Shown here: positions 42,589-51,601 of the stretch, piece by piece
Layout: each line of letters begins with the position of its first letter
Position numbering within the stretch: the first letter of the stretch is position 1
Origin: Candidatus Terraquivivens yellowstonensis
GTDB taxonomy: Archaea; Thermoproteota; Nitrososphaeria_A; Caldarchaeales; Wolframiiraptoraceae
Direction of reading: 5' to 3'
Length of the DNA: 64,000 nt
Assembly: GCA_023539445.1 (NCBI GenBank)
Contig: JAKCEW010000002.1
Location: 1-64,000, forward strand
Position numbers and translations under genes: made by a program
The notes under the pieces: generated by a model
Seen by the model: only the letters and a program-made list of their open reading frames with translations
What the model was told of the DNA's origin: nothing
The model's database searches: none

Positions 42589-43872
42589 TTAGAATAGCGT
42601 AGTCTTACCTTCTAAGACTATTTTCGTTATGTCCCTGATGTTCCTAAGACCTTCCTTTACTATTTCTGTAATTTCATAATGTAGGCTGTTTTCGCTACAT
42701 CCATGCGATGGTATGTACTCTACCGAGACGACCTGTGGTTTGTCTATCGGTTTCCCTATCTGGCTGAGAATCTTCACGTAGACTTCTTCGACACCTTTCG
42801 TCTCTTCGTATATTCTTTCTGCCATCAACTTGGCAGCAACATTGTATATCTTCCCGACATGCGACACAGGGTTCTTTCCAGCCGTCGCCTCTAACGACAT
42901 TTGTCTGTTCGGTGTTATGAGGCCGTTAACCCTATTGCCTCTACCTGTGTTACCGTCATCACCAGCTTCTGCAGAAGTGCCTGTAACCGTTAAGTATACA
43001 ACCTCCTCTCCTGGACGCTTACCAAATATATCGGCCGTGTTCACGTAAACTTCGACATCATGGTCACTAGCATACTTAGAGGCTAGGTCTAGGACCTTCT
43101 CCCTTATCGCCTCCTTCGTCGCTTTGTACTCGTCCACGTTATGTGTAAGACTACTGACGATACCATCAGCAACAGTTAGGCGTATCTTCTTACCCACTCG
43201 CAAGCCCATAACCTTACAGTCTTCTCCACTAGCAGGGATCTCTCTCTTGAAATCTTTTGAATTTATCATCCTCTCGCACTCGTAAACAAGCTTTTCCAGC
43301 TGGGTCATGGGCGCATAGCCAACACCGAATGATGTATCATTCGCCAACGGCATCTCATCAGAGGCCTCCACTATTGCTTTAAGATCAGCCGAACCCTGTC
43401 TAACTTTGAAGTCTATTACCACGTGCTTCTCAGCGTCAAGGAATCTGAAGTTTTTCTTGATAAACTCTTTGACTGCTTCCATCATTATGTCCTCTACAGG
43501 TATCCTCGTCTTACCAGTTGGGCTATTTACCTCTACAGTTGCACGACCGGCCACTAGTATGTAAATCGGCACCTCAACAATACCGCCACCAAACCTTGGA
43601 ACGGCTCTGCCTCCGACCAGCAGACCTTTGTCAACGTTATGATGCAAGATTTTTCCAAAATTTTGCAGATAGTATTTTGAGAGGGCTACACTAGCAGCCT
43701 CGCATGCAGAGTCTATTATGTAATCTGGATGACCTAAGCCTTTCCGCTCAACAAACTCGCAGGCATGCTCACTAACTGGTTTATGTCTTAATGGCTCGAT
43801 GATTATGTCGCCGCTCACGTCAACACCGCCTACGTTAAGCGTAGACGTCCTCGTTATAAATCTACTACTCAC
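42589..43872 (-). CDS. metK: Archaeal-type S-adenosylmethionine synthetase
   Basis: A 427-aa archaeal MAT, a family divergent from bacterial MetK. Motifs: ERKGLGHPDYIIDSACEA, HHNVDKGLLVGGRAVPRFGGG and GDDGNTGRGNRVNGLITP. It makes SAM from methionine and ATP. The N-terminus has about 20 more residues than most homologues, so a later start is possible. The ATG lies 2 bp after the LSm stop, so the two are co-transcribed. Confidence 0.95.
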   Translation of the reverse strand: MSSRFITRTSTLNVGGVDVSGDIIIEPLRHKPVSEHACEFVERKGLGHPDYIIDSACEAASVALSKYYLQNFGKILHHNVDKGLLVGGRAVPRFGGGIVEVPIYILVAGRATVEVNSPTGKTRIPVEDIMMEAVKEFIKKNFRFLDAEKHVVIDFKVRQGSADLKAIVEASDEMPLANDTSFGVGYAPMTQLEKLVYECERMINSKDFKREIPASGEDCKVMGLRVGKKIRLTVADGIVSSLTHNVDEYKATKEAIREKVLDLASKYASDHDVEVYVNTADIFGKRPGEEVVYLTVTGTSAEAGDDGNTGRGNRVNGLITPNRQMSLEATAGKNPVSHVGKIYNVAAKLMAERIYEETKGVEEVYVKILSQIGKPIDKPQVVSVEYIPSHGCSENSLHYEITEIVKEGLRNIRDITKIVLEGKTTLF

Positions 43873-43874
43873 TA

Positions 43875-44126
43875 TTAATCCTCTAAAATGGGAGTTAATT
43901 GTATGTAAATTATGTTATTTCCACGTATTAGGATTTTTGAATACTTCACCTTCTTGCCGTCTCCCTGATATTCGGCGGCCTTCTCGATCACAAGGTTCAT
44001 ATAACTGTCACACTCCACCATCGTCCCACCATAAACTAAGTCGTTCTTTAGGACAACCTTGATGGGTTTATTAAGGTATTTGGTGATGACCGTCAAAGGT
44101 CTTTCGATCGTTGGCATACAGATCAC
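43875..44126 (-). CDS. LSm (Sm-like archaeal) RNA-binding protein
   Basis: An 83-aa Sm-fold protein. The Sm1 motif is VVLKNDLVYGGTMVECDSYMNLVIEKA and Sm2 is KILIRGNNIIYIQL. SmAP proteins form heptameric rings that bind U-rich RNA. The start may be ATG 44126 or the ATG three codons later (44117, MPTIERP). It is first of the LSm-metK pair. Confidence 0.93.
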   Translation of the reverse strand: MICMPTIERPLTVITKYLNKPIKVVLKNDLVYGGTMVECDSYMNLVIEKAAEYQGDGKKVKYSKILIRGNNIIYIQLTPILED

Positions 44127-44157
44127 GCGCTTTACTTTTACATAATTTTAATCATAC

Positions 44158-44862
44158 TTAAAGCTTTTTCGAAAGTTCCTTCGGAATCTCTAACTCACTG
44201 AAGCATACCCTGCAAACATATATTTTATCAGTCAACTTCTGTGGGTTCTTCAAGGGAGCATCACATACCGGGCAGCTCGGAAGGTTAGGGTCTTCAACAT
44301 AAATATCGGCCCCGCACTCCGTGCATTTTTTCTGGCCTAAGGGATTTATGGCCCCGCAGGATGGGCACACTTCATCCGTGCCTGCTGTAATAACTTTTAT
44401 AGCGGCCTTCTGTTGAACCTCTTGTTGTGGTTTTGGTGGAGGGGTAGGCTGTTCCACAGACGCTTTGTTTATAGCCTCCTCTAGCTCCTTTTCTATAGAT
44501 TCAACGACTTCTTCAATACGCTTCACCGGTGGTTGCCGAGTTACGGCTCCCCTTGTGGGTGTCGGCCTAGCTACGGTTGGGGTTGGCGATACAATCCTAG
44601 GCATGGTTCCCGTCCTAACACGTGGTGCGCTAGGTTCTTGCGCGTGCCTGATAGCTCTTACAAACGTTATTAGCCCTACGAGCGTCACCGCGACTCCCAC
44701 GAACGAAAACACTAGGTATAGTGGTATGCCACTCGCAACTTCGGTTTCTAGTGTTTTCAAAAAACTGAGCTCCTGAGAATACGCGATATAAAGAACCGTT
44801 GGAATGAGTGCTATTGCTATACCAATGGCACACAAAATTATGGATGCTCTATAAAAGCCCAT
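44158..44862 (-). CDS. Membrane protein with Pro-rich linker and C-terminal double zinc ribbon
   Basis: A 234-aa protein. Two helices (about 6-28 and 48-70) are followed by a Pro/Thr/Arg-rich linker (78-150, for example PTPTVARPTPTRG). A zinc ribbon CPSCGAINPLGQKKCTECG and a second CPVC...CRVC ribbon close the protein. No enzymatic motif. The layout repeats that of 20899-21501. It sits 26 bp after rio2 in the ileS-rio2 operon direction. Function unknown. Confidence 0.7.
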   Translation of the reverse strand: MGFYRASIILCAIGIAIALIPTVLYIAYSQELSFLKTLETEVASGIPLYLVFSFVGVAVTLVGLITFVRAIRHAQEPSAPRVRTGTMPRIVSPTPTVARPTPTRGAVTRQPPVKRIEEVVESIEKELEEAINKASVEQPTPPPKPQQEVQQKAAIKVITAGTDEVCPSCGAINPLGQKKCTECGADIYVEDPNLPSCPVCDAPLKNPQKLTDKIYVCRVCFSELEIPKELSKKL

Positions 44863-44887
44863 GCCGCCTTGTCCCTATCGCTCTTTG

Positions 44888-45796
44888 TCACTCGTAATAT
44901 ATATTAATGCTTTTCCCAGTAATTTCCTCAATAATCTTCTCATATTCCGGGGGTATATTCCGAACATCCCATTTTCTAGCAAAAAAACTCAGTATGTTCT
45001 TAACATCCCTTTCTAGATAAAGGGATGCCTGCGGATGGCTCCTTTTCACCCATTGAGGCCAGTCTATCAGCATTATGCTCCCATCAGGTTTGATTAAGAC
45101 GTTATAGGCACTAAGATCTCTATGAACCACGCCAGCCTCGTAAGCGGACTTTATGGCATCTATTATCTTTAGTAAAACTTTTTCGGCATTCTCAAGCTCA
45201 GAAAGTGAAGCAAGCTCGATCCCCTCGAATAGCTCAGTTACTACAACATGCCTTGTCCTATAGACCGGTGCAGGAACTGGTACCTTTCCGACGAGCAGCA
45301 ACAAGGCTTTGAATTCCATTTGCGCAGCCTTAATGGATGCCTCTAAGTAGTTATGAACTCTAACCAAGGATTCTCTAACCCTTTCGTATTTTTTAAAGCT
45401 CGGCCTTCCAATCCTGAAAAACTTTACCGCGAGTCTCCTCCCTTCACGGCTTATTGCGTCATAAACATCCGCTTCCTTTCCCATACCGATGGGCATGCCC
45501 AGCCCGGATATTATTCCCTTTGATGATAGAGTCCTTAGGGCAAGGGCGTCCAAGCCGAGATAATTTAACACGTACGCAATTTTCTTACCCTTTGGGCTCC
45601 AGATAAGCCTTAGACGGTGAAGTTTTTCCAAACTCCGCTCTAACTTTGTTTCGCTGAACTTAATTGACTGTAAGATGACCTGATATGGTACCTCACGAAA
45701 TTTCCCCAAATTCCTTTCCATAATAGAAAGGACACAGTAATCCTCCTCCGTAAGTTCACCAAACCTTCTAACAAGCTCATGCAAGGGTAACGACAT
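44888..45796 (-). CDS. RIO2 serine/threonine kinase
   Basis: A 302-aa protein. The N-terminal winged helix (about 8-85) defines RIO2. The ATP loop is GMGKEADVYDA, the catalytic loop HRDLSAYNVLI, and the metal-binding loop LIDWPQ. RIO2 is an atypical ATPase/kinase that assists final maturation of the small ribosomal subunit. It lies 17 bp after ileS on the same strand. Confidence 0.95.
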   Translation of the reverse strand: MSLPLHELVRRFGELTEEDYCVLSIMERNLGKFREVPYQVILQSIKFSETKLERSLEKLHRLRLIWSPKGKKIAYVLNYLGLDALALRTLSSKGIISGLGMPIGMGKEADVYDAISREGRRLAVKFFRIGRPSFKKYERVRESLVRVHNYLEASIKAAQMEFKALLLLVGKVPVPAPVYRTRHVVVTELFEGIELASLSELENAEKVLLKIIDAIKSAYEAGVVHRDLSAYNVLIKPDGSIMLIDWPQWVKRSHPQASLYLERDVKNILSFFARKWDVRNIPPEYEKIIEEITGKSINIYYE

Positions 45797-45813
45797 GTTC
45801 TCCTGCTACTTTT

Positions 45814-48800
45814 TCATTCTTTACTTAAAGCTATCCTTACCTGTACTTGGCCTATCTTCCAGTCCTTTTTATAAAACTTCTCTTCTGGCTCGGATGTCTG
45901 TTCATAAACCTTCAGCCTCGTTCTTGTTTCCTCCTCGATGTAATCACTCATTCTCTCAACAACTTTAACAAGTTCTTCGGAACTAGATACCAATATACAC
46001 TCAACGACCTTGTCGATATCGAGCCCTATTTCTCTACGCATGACCTGTATCCTCCTTATCAACTCGTTGGCTAATGACACTAATTTTATGGTCTCTGTCT
46101 CAGTCAGATCGACGTAAACTTCAGCAAAGCGTCCGTCCTCATAACTTAAATTCTCTGGTATTTCATCAAGGAAATTTACGTCAGAACCCGTTAGCTCCAC
46201 TATCGTCCCATCTTGGAGTGTCATCTTTACAACACCGTCGTTTGTTATGGTTTCTTCAAGCTTTTCGGCTGGAAATGAACGGATCGTCTTGAGAACGTCG
46301 CCGAGTCTTGGGCCAAACTTAGGGCCAAGGGACGAAAGAACAGGTACGGCCTTTCTACGGAGCCATCTTGGCCTTTCGCCCACATTTAATATGATGAGCT
46401 CCTCGGTGTTAGCTTGAGATTTCAAATAATCTCTAAACTGATTTAGAGCGTGCTTAGCCTTCAAAGTCTTTGGGACTAACGTTATGGATTTAACTGGCCA
46501 CCTGAGCTTTCTTCCTGCTTTCTGCCTCGCTGCTAGTATACTACTCAACACGGACTGGACGATATCCATGTTGTCCTCTAACTCTTGGTTTATGAACTCC
46601 TCGTCAACTCTTGGCCATCTTAACAGATGAACGCTCTCCGGATCATCCTTTTGCTTTATTGCAGCAAAAATGTACTCAGAGAGATACGGTACGAAGGGTG
46701 CCAGCAGGGTCACCAACTTTCTCATCAAATAGAAGAGCACGGAATATGCAGTAAGCTTATCCACAGTCGCCTTTTCCACCCATATCTTGCGCCTTATGCT
46801 TCTGATATAAATATGACTCAGATCTTCTACAATGAAGCTCCTTATGGATTTTGCGGCAGTATATATCTCCAAATCTTCAAGAGAGTTTGTAACGAGCTTT
46901 ACTAGGGAGTTTATTCTCGATAATACCCATTTATCAACAGGATCAGCATACTTTAACATTGCCTCTACTCGGTATTTCTCTGGGTCAAATTTATCGAGGT
47001 CGAAGTAGGTTTTTGCAAAAGCAAAAACGTTCCAAAGTATGTTCAACTCCTCGGCAACTCTATCAACCTCTTCTGGTACGAAATTGATAGTGTCCCAAGG
47101 TTTGGCTTTCGAAACTAAGTATAACCTTAGTGGGTCAACACCAAACCTCTCAAAGGCATCCATGGCCCATACCACGTTGCCTTTAGACTTTGACATTTTC
47201 TTGCCCTCGCTATCAAGAACGTGTCCTTGGTTAAGCACGGAACTGAAGGGCGCTCTTCCGAAATAGAGTACTGATGTGAAGAGAAGCGTATAGAACCATC
47301 CCCTAGTTTGATCTATAGCCTCTGTTATGAAATCGTAAGGGAATAACTTTTCGAACAAATTTTTGTTCCTTAAATAATCAACGCTTGCGAAATGGGCTAC
47401 GCCAGAATCCAGCCAAGTATCCAATACGAATGGCTCCCTCTTCATCTCGCCACCGCAATTTTCGCACCTGAAAACAACTTCATCTATCCAAGGTCTTAAG
47501 AGTCTGATTTTTTCGGGCTTCTTTATGGCACTTTCGAGCTCAGCTTTGTTACCTACAACTTTTTTCGCTCCACAATTTGTGCAAGTCCAAACTGGTAACG
47601 GTGTACCCCATATTTTTGTCCTTGATATGCACCAATCCTCCGCGCCCGCTATCCAGTCTCCAAATCTACCCATTCCAGCCCATTGAGGCTGCCACCTTAC
47701 TTTCTTATTCTCTTCCAACATTTTCTCCTTAATTTTGTCTATCTTAAGAAACCATTGACGGCTTGCCAGATATATGAGTGGGGTCCCGCATCTCCAGCAG
47801 AATGGATACGTATGAACAATTTTTCCTTCTTTCACCAACAAACCTTTTGACTTTAGGTCTTGTAACACCCGTTCACCGGCTTGCTTGAAATACATGCCAG
47901 CATACATACCGCCCTCCTCTGTGAATGTACCGTTAGGTCTTATAGGACAAAATATTGGTATACCCAACGACTTTCCAAGTTCGAAGTCTTCTGGTCCGTG
48001 CGCTGGTGCGACGTGCACGCATCCTGTACCCTCAACCATTGTAACAAAATCTGCGGCCACTATCATGTGAGCTGGGTTGTTGTGCTTCTTATGTGCAGGA
48101 ACTTCTTCAGCAAGTGGATGCCAATAACTTTCACCCACAAGTTCTGATCCTTTCACCCTCCGAATTACTTTGTAACTTTCCACACCCATGTCACTCATCG
48201 CCCTTTCCAATGCTTCTTCACCAATTATCCATATTTCGTCCCCGACTTCGCACTCGACATATTTTGAGTTTGGATTAACCGCGACAGCCTCATTCCCCGG
48301 AAGTGTCCAAGGTGTTGTTGTCCATATCACAACGTACTCGTTTTTACTTCGTTTAAGGGGGAACTTTACATATACGGACGGGTCTTCTACTTCTTCGTAA
48401 CCTTGCGATACTTCATGGGAGGAAAGTGGTGTTTCGCATGAAGGACAGTAGTGAACAACCTTAAAGCTTTCAACAAGGTTGCCATCTTCATATGCTTTCT
48501 TGAGTAAGGTCCAGACGTGCTCCATATAATTCTCTTTTCTCGTTTCGTATGCGTTCTCATAGTCAAGCCACAACGCAAGCCTTTCGGAAGCCCTTCTCCA
48601 ATGGTCTATGTAAAAGTCTACGAGTTTATTGGCCTCCTCGACGAAACGCTCGAGACCAAACATTTCCACATCCTTTTTAGAGGTAAAGCCTAATTTTTTC
48701 TCAACTTCTAGCTCTGTAGGTAATCCTAGGCAGTCCCAGCCGGCCCTCCTCCACACGTTCAGACCTTTCATCGTCTGGTATCTGAGCACTATGTCCTTGT

Positions 48801-48996
48801 ATACCCGGCCTCTGGCATGGCCCACATGCATGAAACCGTTTGCCGTCGGCGGCCCCTCTAAGAAAGAAAATATGGGTGCGTTTTTATTGGCTTCGAAGAC
48901 TTTCTTTTGAATATCTCTCTCACGCCACCAGTTCGCTACTGCTTCCTCAATCTTCTTGGGGTCGTATCTACCTTGGAAAAGCGACAAATAGGTCAC
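45814..48996 (-). CDS. ileS: Isoleucyl-tRNA synthetase
   Basis: A 1060-aa class I synthetase. It has PPTANGFMHVGHARG (HIGH motif), a full CP1 editing domain (TTPWTLPGNEAVAV), KMSKSKGNVV and the archaeal/eukaryotic-type anticodon-binding C-terminus. Two CxxC knuckles (CTNCG, CENCG) lie in the connective region. It charges tRNA-Ile. The start is ATG 48996; a 264-bp non-coding space separates it from tatC, in which I recognise only AT-rich promoter-like sequence (ttgtataatatag, 49078-49090). Confidence 0.97.
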   Translation of the reverse strand: MTYLSLFQGRYDPKKIEEAVANWWRERDIQKKVFEANKNAPIFSFLEGPPTANGFMHVGHARGRVYKDIVLRYQTMKGLNVWRRAGWDCLGLPTELEVEKKLGFTSKKDVEMFGLERFVEEANKLVDFYIDHWRRASERLALWLDYENAYETRKENYMEHVWTLLKKAYEDGNLVESFKVVHYCPSCETPLSSHEVSQGYEEVEDPSVYVKFPLKRSKNEYVVIWTTTPWTLPGNEAVAVNPNSKYVECEVGDEIWIIGEEALERAMSDMGVESYKVIRRVKGSELVGESYWHPLAEEVPAHKKHNNPAHMIVAADFVTMVEGTGCVHVAPAHGPEDFELGKSLGIPIFCPIRPNGTFTEEGGMYAGMYFKQAGERVLQDLKSKGLLVKEGKIVHTYPFCWRCGTPLIYLASRQWFLKIDKIKEKMLEENKKVRWQPQWAGMGRFGDWIAGAEDWCISRTKIWGTPLPVWTCTNCGAKKVVGNKAELESAIKKPEKIRLLRPWIDEVVFRCENCGGEMKREPFVLDTWLDSGVAHFASVDYLRNKNLFEKLFPYDFITEAIDQTRGWFYTLLFTSVLYFGRAPFSSVLNQGHVLDSEGKKMSKSKGNVVWAMDAFERFGVDPLRLYLVSKAKPWDTINFVPEEVDRVAEELNILWNVFAFAKTYFDLDKFDPEKYRVEAMLKYADPVDKWVLSRINSLVKLVTNSLEDLEIYTAAKSIRSFIVEDLSHIYIRSIRRKIWVEKATVDKLTAYSVLFYLMRKLVTLLAPFVPYLSEYIFAAIKQKDDPESVHLLRWPRVDEEFINQELEDNMDIVQSVLSSILAARQKAGRKLRWPVKSITLVPKTLKAKHALNQFRDYLKSQANTEELIILNVGERPRWLRRKAVPVLSSLGPKFGPRLGDVLKTIRSFPAEKLEETITNDGVVKMTLQDGTIVELTGSDVNFLDEIPENLSYEDGRFAEVYVDLTETETIKLVSLANELIRRIQVMRREIGLDIDKVVECILVSSSEELVKVVERMSDYIEEETRTRLKVYEQTSEPEEKFYKKDWKIGQVQVRIALSKE

Positions 48997-49260
48997 ACTC
49001 CACCTTATTATTGCCCACTCCTTCCGGAAGGGCTATCGAATTTGGCGGTACATTTCACCTGCACGGATGAGGGTTAGTTGTATAATATAGCTTTTCTTTT
49101 TTGATTGTACATGTGGAACCGCAATGCTTTTACGATGGTTAAGTAACAATGAAAAAGGTTACGGTATATCTATTAATCGTTAATTCAAGTCATAGAAGTC
49201 AGGAAATGCTCTGATCGCAAAACTTTTTTACACGACACTACGATGCAAGTTGTTGCTTGC

Positions 49261-50136
49261 TTACTTAAGAGCCCTATTACACTTCGGACAAAATACGTCA
49301 TCCGGTGAAATTTCAGCACCGCAGAACTTGCACTTAAGCTCACCATACAACTCTTTAAACCTCTGTTTTTCATACCTTCTCCCAATAATAAGCGCAACTT
49401 CAAACATTACAACGAGTGGTATGAACAGTATGAAGTTGCCTGCTATTCCACCATCTGGTGTAATAAATGCCACAACTATATACATAAATGCATAAATGTA
49501 TCCTCTGTATTTCTTGAACGGAGCTGTTCCAACTATACCGACTCTTATGAGAAGAATGAGTATCACGGGAAAAGTAAAGACCATACCAGTGGCTAAAGCT
49601 GTAAAAAAGACCATCGTGTAGAAGGATATGGCGGTAATTGTCGCCTCTATTTTAAACATGACGGCGAATATCAATAAGAACCTCATCAAAGCTGGCAGGA
49701 CAAAAAATAATGCAAAGGCAACACCAACGAAGAAGAGGGTTATGAACGCCGTTAAGAACGGATAGATGAGTCTCCTTTCATGAGGATAGAATGCAGGGTT
49801 AACAAAAGCGTATATCTCATAACCAACGACGGGCATGCTGAGAAGGAGTCCGATGAGTATTGAAGCCACAATCCAGATCTCAAAAGGTGATGAAAGTTCG
49901 CCGGCTATCAGCTTCACACCTTCAGGAAGTATGTAACTATTAACCAACGTAAGCACTCTTGCCACAATAGGCTCATACATTTCTAGAAACTGTATGGGGT
50001 TTGCGATGAGTGCAACAGGGTCTGCGGGGAATACCATCATGAATATTGTCGCGGCGAATACTGCTATGAGTATACGTTTAAGCCTCATACCCAGCTCTCT
50101 AACATGATCCCAGAAAGGAGCCTCTTTGCTAGACAT
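49261..50136 (-). CDS. tatC: TatC twin-arginine translocase subunit with C-terminal zinc ribbon
   Basis: A 291-aa protein. Six hydrophobic helices and the TatC segments WDHVRELGMRLKR (N-terminus), LSSPFEIWIVA and PVVGYEIYAFVNPAFYPHERR are present. The final 23 residues form a zinc ribbon, CKFCGAEISPDDVFCPKCNR, which standard TatC lacks. TatC binds Tat signal peptides of folded exported proteins. The ribbon would be cytosolic, since both TatC termini face inside. No tatA is seen in the window. Confidence 0.9.
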   Translation of the reverse strand: MSSKEAPFWDHVRELGMRLKRILIAVFAATIFMMVFPADPVALIANPIQFLEMYEPIVARVLTLVNSYILPEGVKLIAGELSSPFEIWIVASILIGLLLSMPVVGYEIYAFVNPAFYPHERRLIYPFLTAFITLFFVGVAFALFFVLPALMRFLLIFAVMFKIEATITAISFYTMVFFTALATGMVFTFPVILILLIRVGIVGTAPFKKYRGYIYAFMYIVVAFITPDGGIAGNFILFIPLVVMFEVALIIGRRYEKQRFKELYGELKCKFCGAEISPDDVFCPKCNRALK

Positions 50137-50207
50137 CAGGTTATGCCTCCGACTTTTTGCTTGTTATTCAGAAATATTGTTAAGATAAATGTTTTATAGA
50201 TTGGTTG

Positions 50208-51344
50208 TCAATAGCCCATTTTACGTAAACGTTCCTCCAGATCTCCAATGGCTTGACGATTTATACCATCAACCTTGAATGACATGACATCTAAGATGGC
50301 ATCATAAACCTTAACAGTTTTTTCCACGCTAAGGTTTCCCATGTTGGCGACCCTTATAAGCGAGCCTTTCATGCTTCCCATACCGCCAGCGGCTACTATG
50401 CCATACTTAACCCTGAGCTCTTTGAGAATTTCAGAATCCGTCACGTTGTTCGGTAACGAAATCGAGATTGTTGTAGGTGATCTATAATCTTTCTCTGCGA
50501 ATAGCCTCACGTTAGCTTTCTCAAGAACTTCGTAGATGTTGTTAGCAAAGTCTATGTGCCTTTTTATCCAATTATCCGCTCCATACTCTAAGACGATATT
50601 AAGCGCCTCATCCATTCCATACATCAGGTTGACTGCCGGTGTGAAAGGTGTCTCACGGTTTTCCTCATAAGATTTTTTATACTTGATGAGGTCAAAGTAG
50701 AAAGGTCTCCTAGAACTTCTAATTTTATTCCAAGCCTCTTCGCTTACGGTTATTATCGAAAGACCCGGTGGGCCTGCATAACACTTTTGGCTACCGATAA
50801 CACAAACATCTATACCCCAAGTATCAATTTTGAGGGGTAGTCCTCCAGCTGCAGAGACCGCATCTACTGCGACGAGAACGTTACGCTCCTTACACGCCCT
50901 AACAATTTCGTGAAGTTCTCTACTTGTTGTACCAGTTGAGGTTTCGTTGTATACCAACAATGCGACGTCGTATGCTCTTTCGTCGAGTGCTCTCTTGATG
51001 ATTTCAGGATTTGGGGCAGTTTGTGGTTTGATGTTTAAATAGGTAATCTCAGCGCCGTAGAACTTTGCAGCTTCAGCGAACCTTTCGGAGAAAACACCGA
51101 ACACCGGCGATAGCACCTTATCGCCTTTGTTTATTATATTTGAGACAGCACACTCTATGCCGCCTGTGGCGGAACATGCAAGAACAAATACGCTACCATC
51201 GGTTTTGAGCAACTTCCTAAACTTCTCGACTAAAGAAGTGTAGAGTTCCCGAAGCTCGGGCCCTCTATGGCTGACTACCTGCTTGGACATCGCCTCAAGG
51301 ACACGCTTGTGAAGTTCCGTAGGACCTGGTGTTACCAGCAACAT
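50208..51344 (-). CDS. Class V aminotransferase (serine-glyoxylate / alanine-glyoxylate / phosphoserine type)
   Basis: A 378-aa PLP enzyme. It begins TPGPTELHKRVLEAM and has YNETSTGTT, VDAVSAAGG (PLP-binding Asp) and the Schiff-base Lys in SQKCYAGPPG. The family includes AGAT/SGAT and archaeal enzymes that act as phosphoserine aminotransferase. Divergent neighbours serA and trpB2 suggest it may aminate 3-phosphohydroxypyruvate; this is inference. A minus-strand tttaaaata is centred about 26 bp upstream of the ATG. Confidence 0.85.
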   Translation of the reverse strand: MLLVTPGPTELHKRVLEAMSKQVVSHRGPELRELYTSLVEKFRKLLKTDGSVFVLACSATGGIECAVSNIINKGDKVLSPVFGVFSERFAEAAKFYGAEITYLNIKPQTAPNPEIIKRALDERAYDVALLVYNETSTGTTSRELHEIVRACKERNVLVAVDAVSAAGGLPLKIDTWGIDVCVIGSQKCYAGPPGLSIITVSEEAWNKIRSSRRPFYFDLIKYKKSYEENRETPFTPAVNLMYGMDEALNIVLEYGADNWIKRHIDFANNIYEVLEKANVRLFAEKDYRSPTTISISLPNNVTDSEILKELRVKYGIVAAGGMGSMKGSLIRVANMGNLSVEKTVKVYDAILDVMSFKVDGINRQAIGDLEERLRKMGY

Positions 51345-51405
51345 TAAAAAATTGCAAAATAGTGGGTATTTTAAATCTTTTACCTAGATTGCCTTATGCT
51401 ATGCG

Positions 51406-51421
51406 TGCACATATTTGTGCA
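51406..51421. promoter_or_regulatory. Palindrome TGCACA-TATT-TGTGCA
   Basis: A perfect 6-bp inverted repeat with a 4-bp spacer, in the middle of the 257-bp region between the divergent aminotransferase and trpB2. The tgcacata core appears again at 51559-51566 just before the trpB2 TATA box. A dimeric regulator site is likely, but its protein is unknown. Confidence 0.4.
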
Positions 51422-51423
51422 TA

Positions 51424-51455
51424 TAAACATTCTAATGGTTCAAGTAAACATTCTA
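51424..51455 (+). repeat. Direct repeat TAAACATTCTA x2, 21-bp period
   Basis: Identical 11-mers at 51424-51434 and 51445-51455 are 21 bp apart, two turns of the helix. Two bound proteins would lie on the same face. Part of the divergent control region described in the neighbouring entries. Confidence 0.45.
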
Positions 51456-51500
51456 TACATTTTAAAGGGCATGCTTTCCGATTGTCGTAGTTTACTTGAA
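51439..51500. promoter_or_regulatory. 11-bp inverted repeat with 40-bp loop
   Basis: TTCAAGTAAAC (51439-51449) and its exact reverse complement GTTTACTTGAA (51490-51500). The first arm overlaps the second direct-repeat copy. This could be two operator half-sites joined by looping, or an RNA stem if transcribed. Confidence 0.45.
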
Positions 51501-51569
51501 TTTTTTTGACGTATGTTGAATACACAATTTTGTTCATTGTTGCGAATGCATTCATTTTTGCACATAACG

Positions 51570-51578
51570 TTTATTAAA
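51570..51578 (+). promoter_or_regulatory. TATA box of trpB2-serA
   Basis: tttattaaa is centred near 51574, 28 bp before ATG 51602. It supports a leaderless transcript. Confidence 0.5.
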
Positions 51579-51601
51579 GCTCAAAATTCGAAAAAGACAC
51601 C

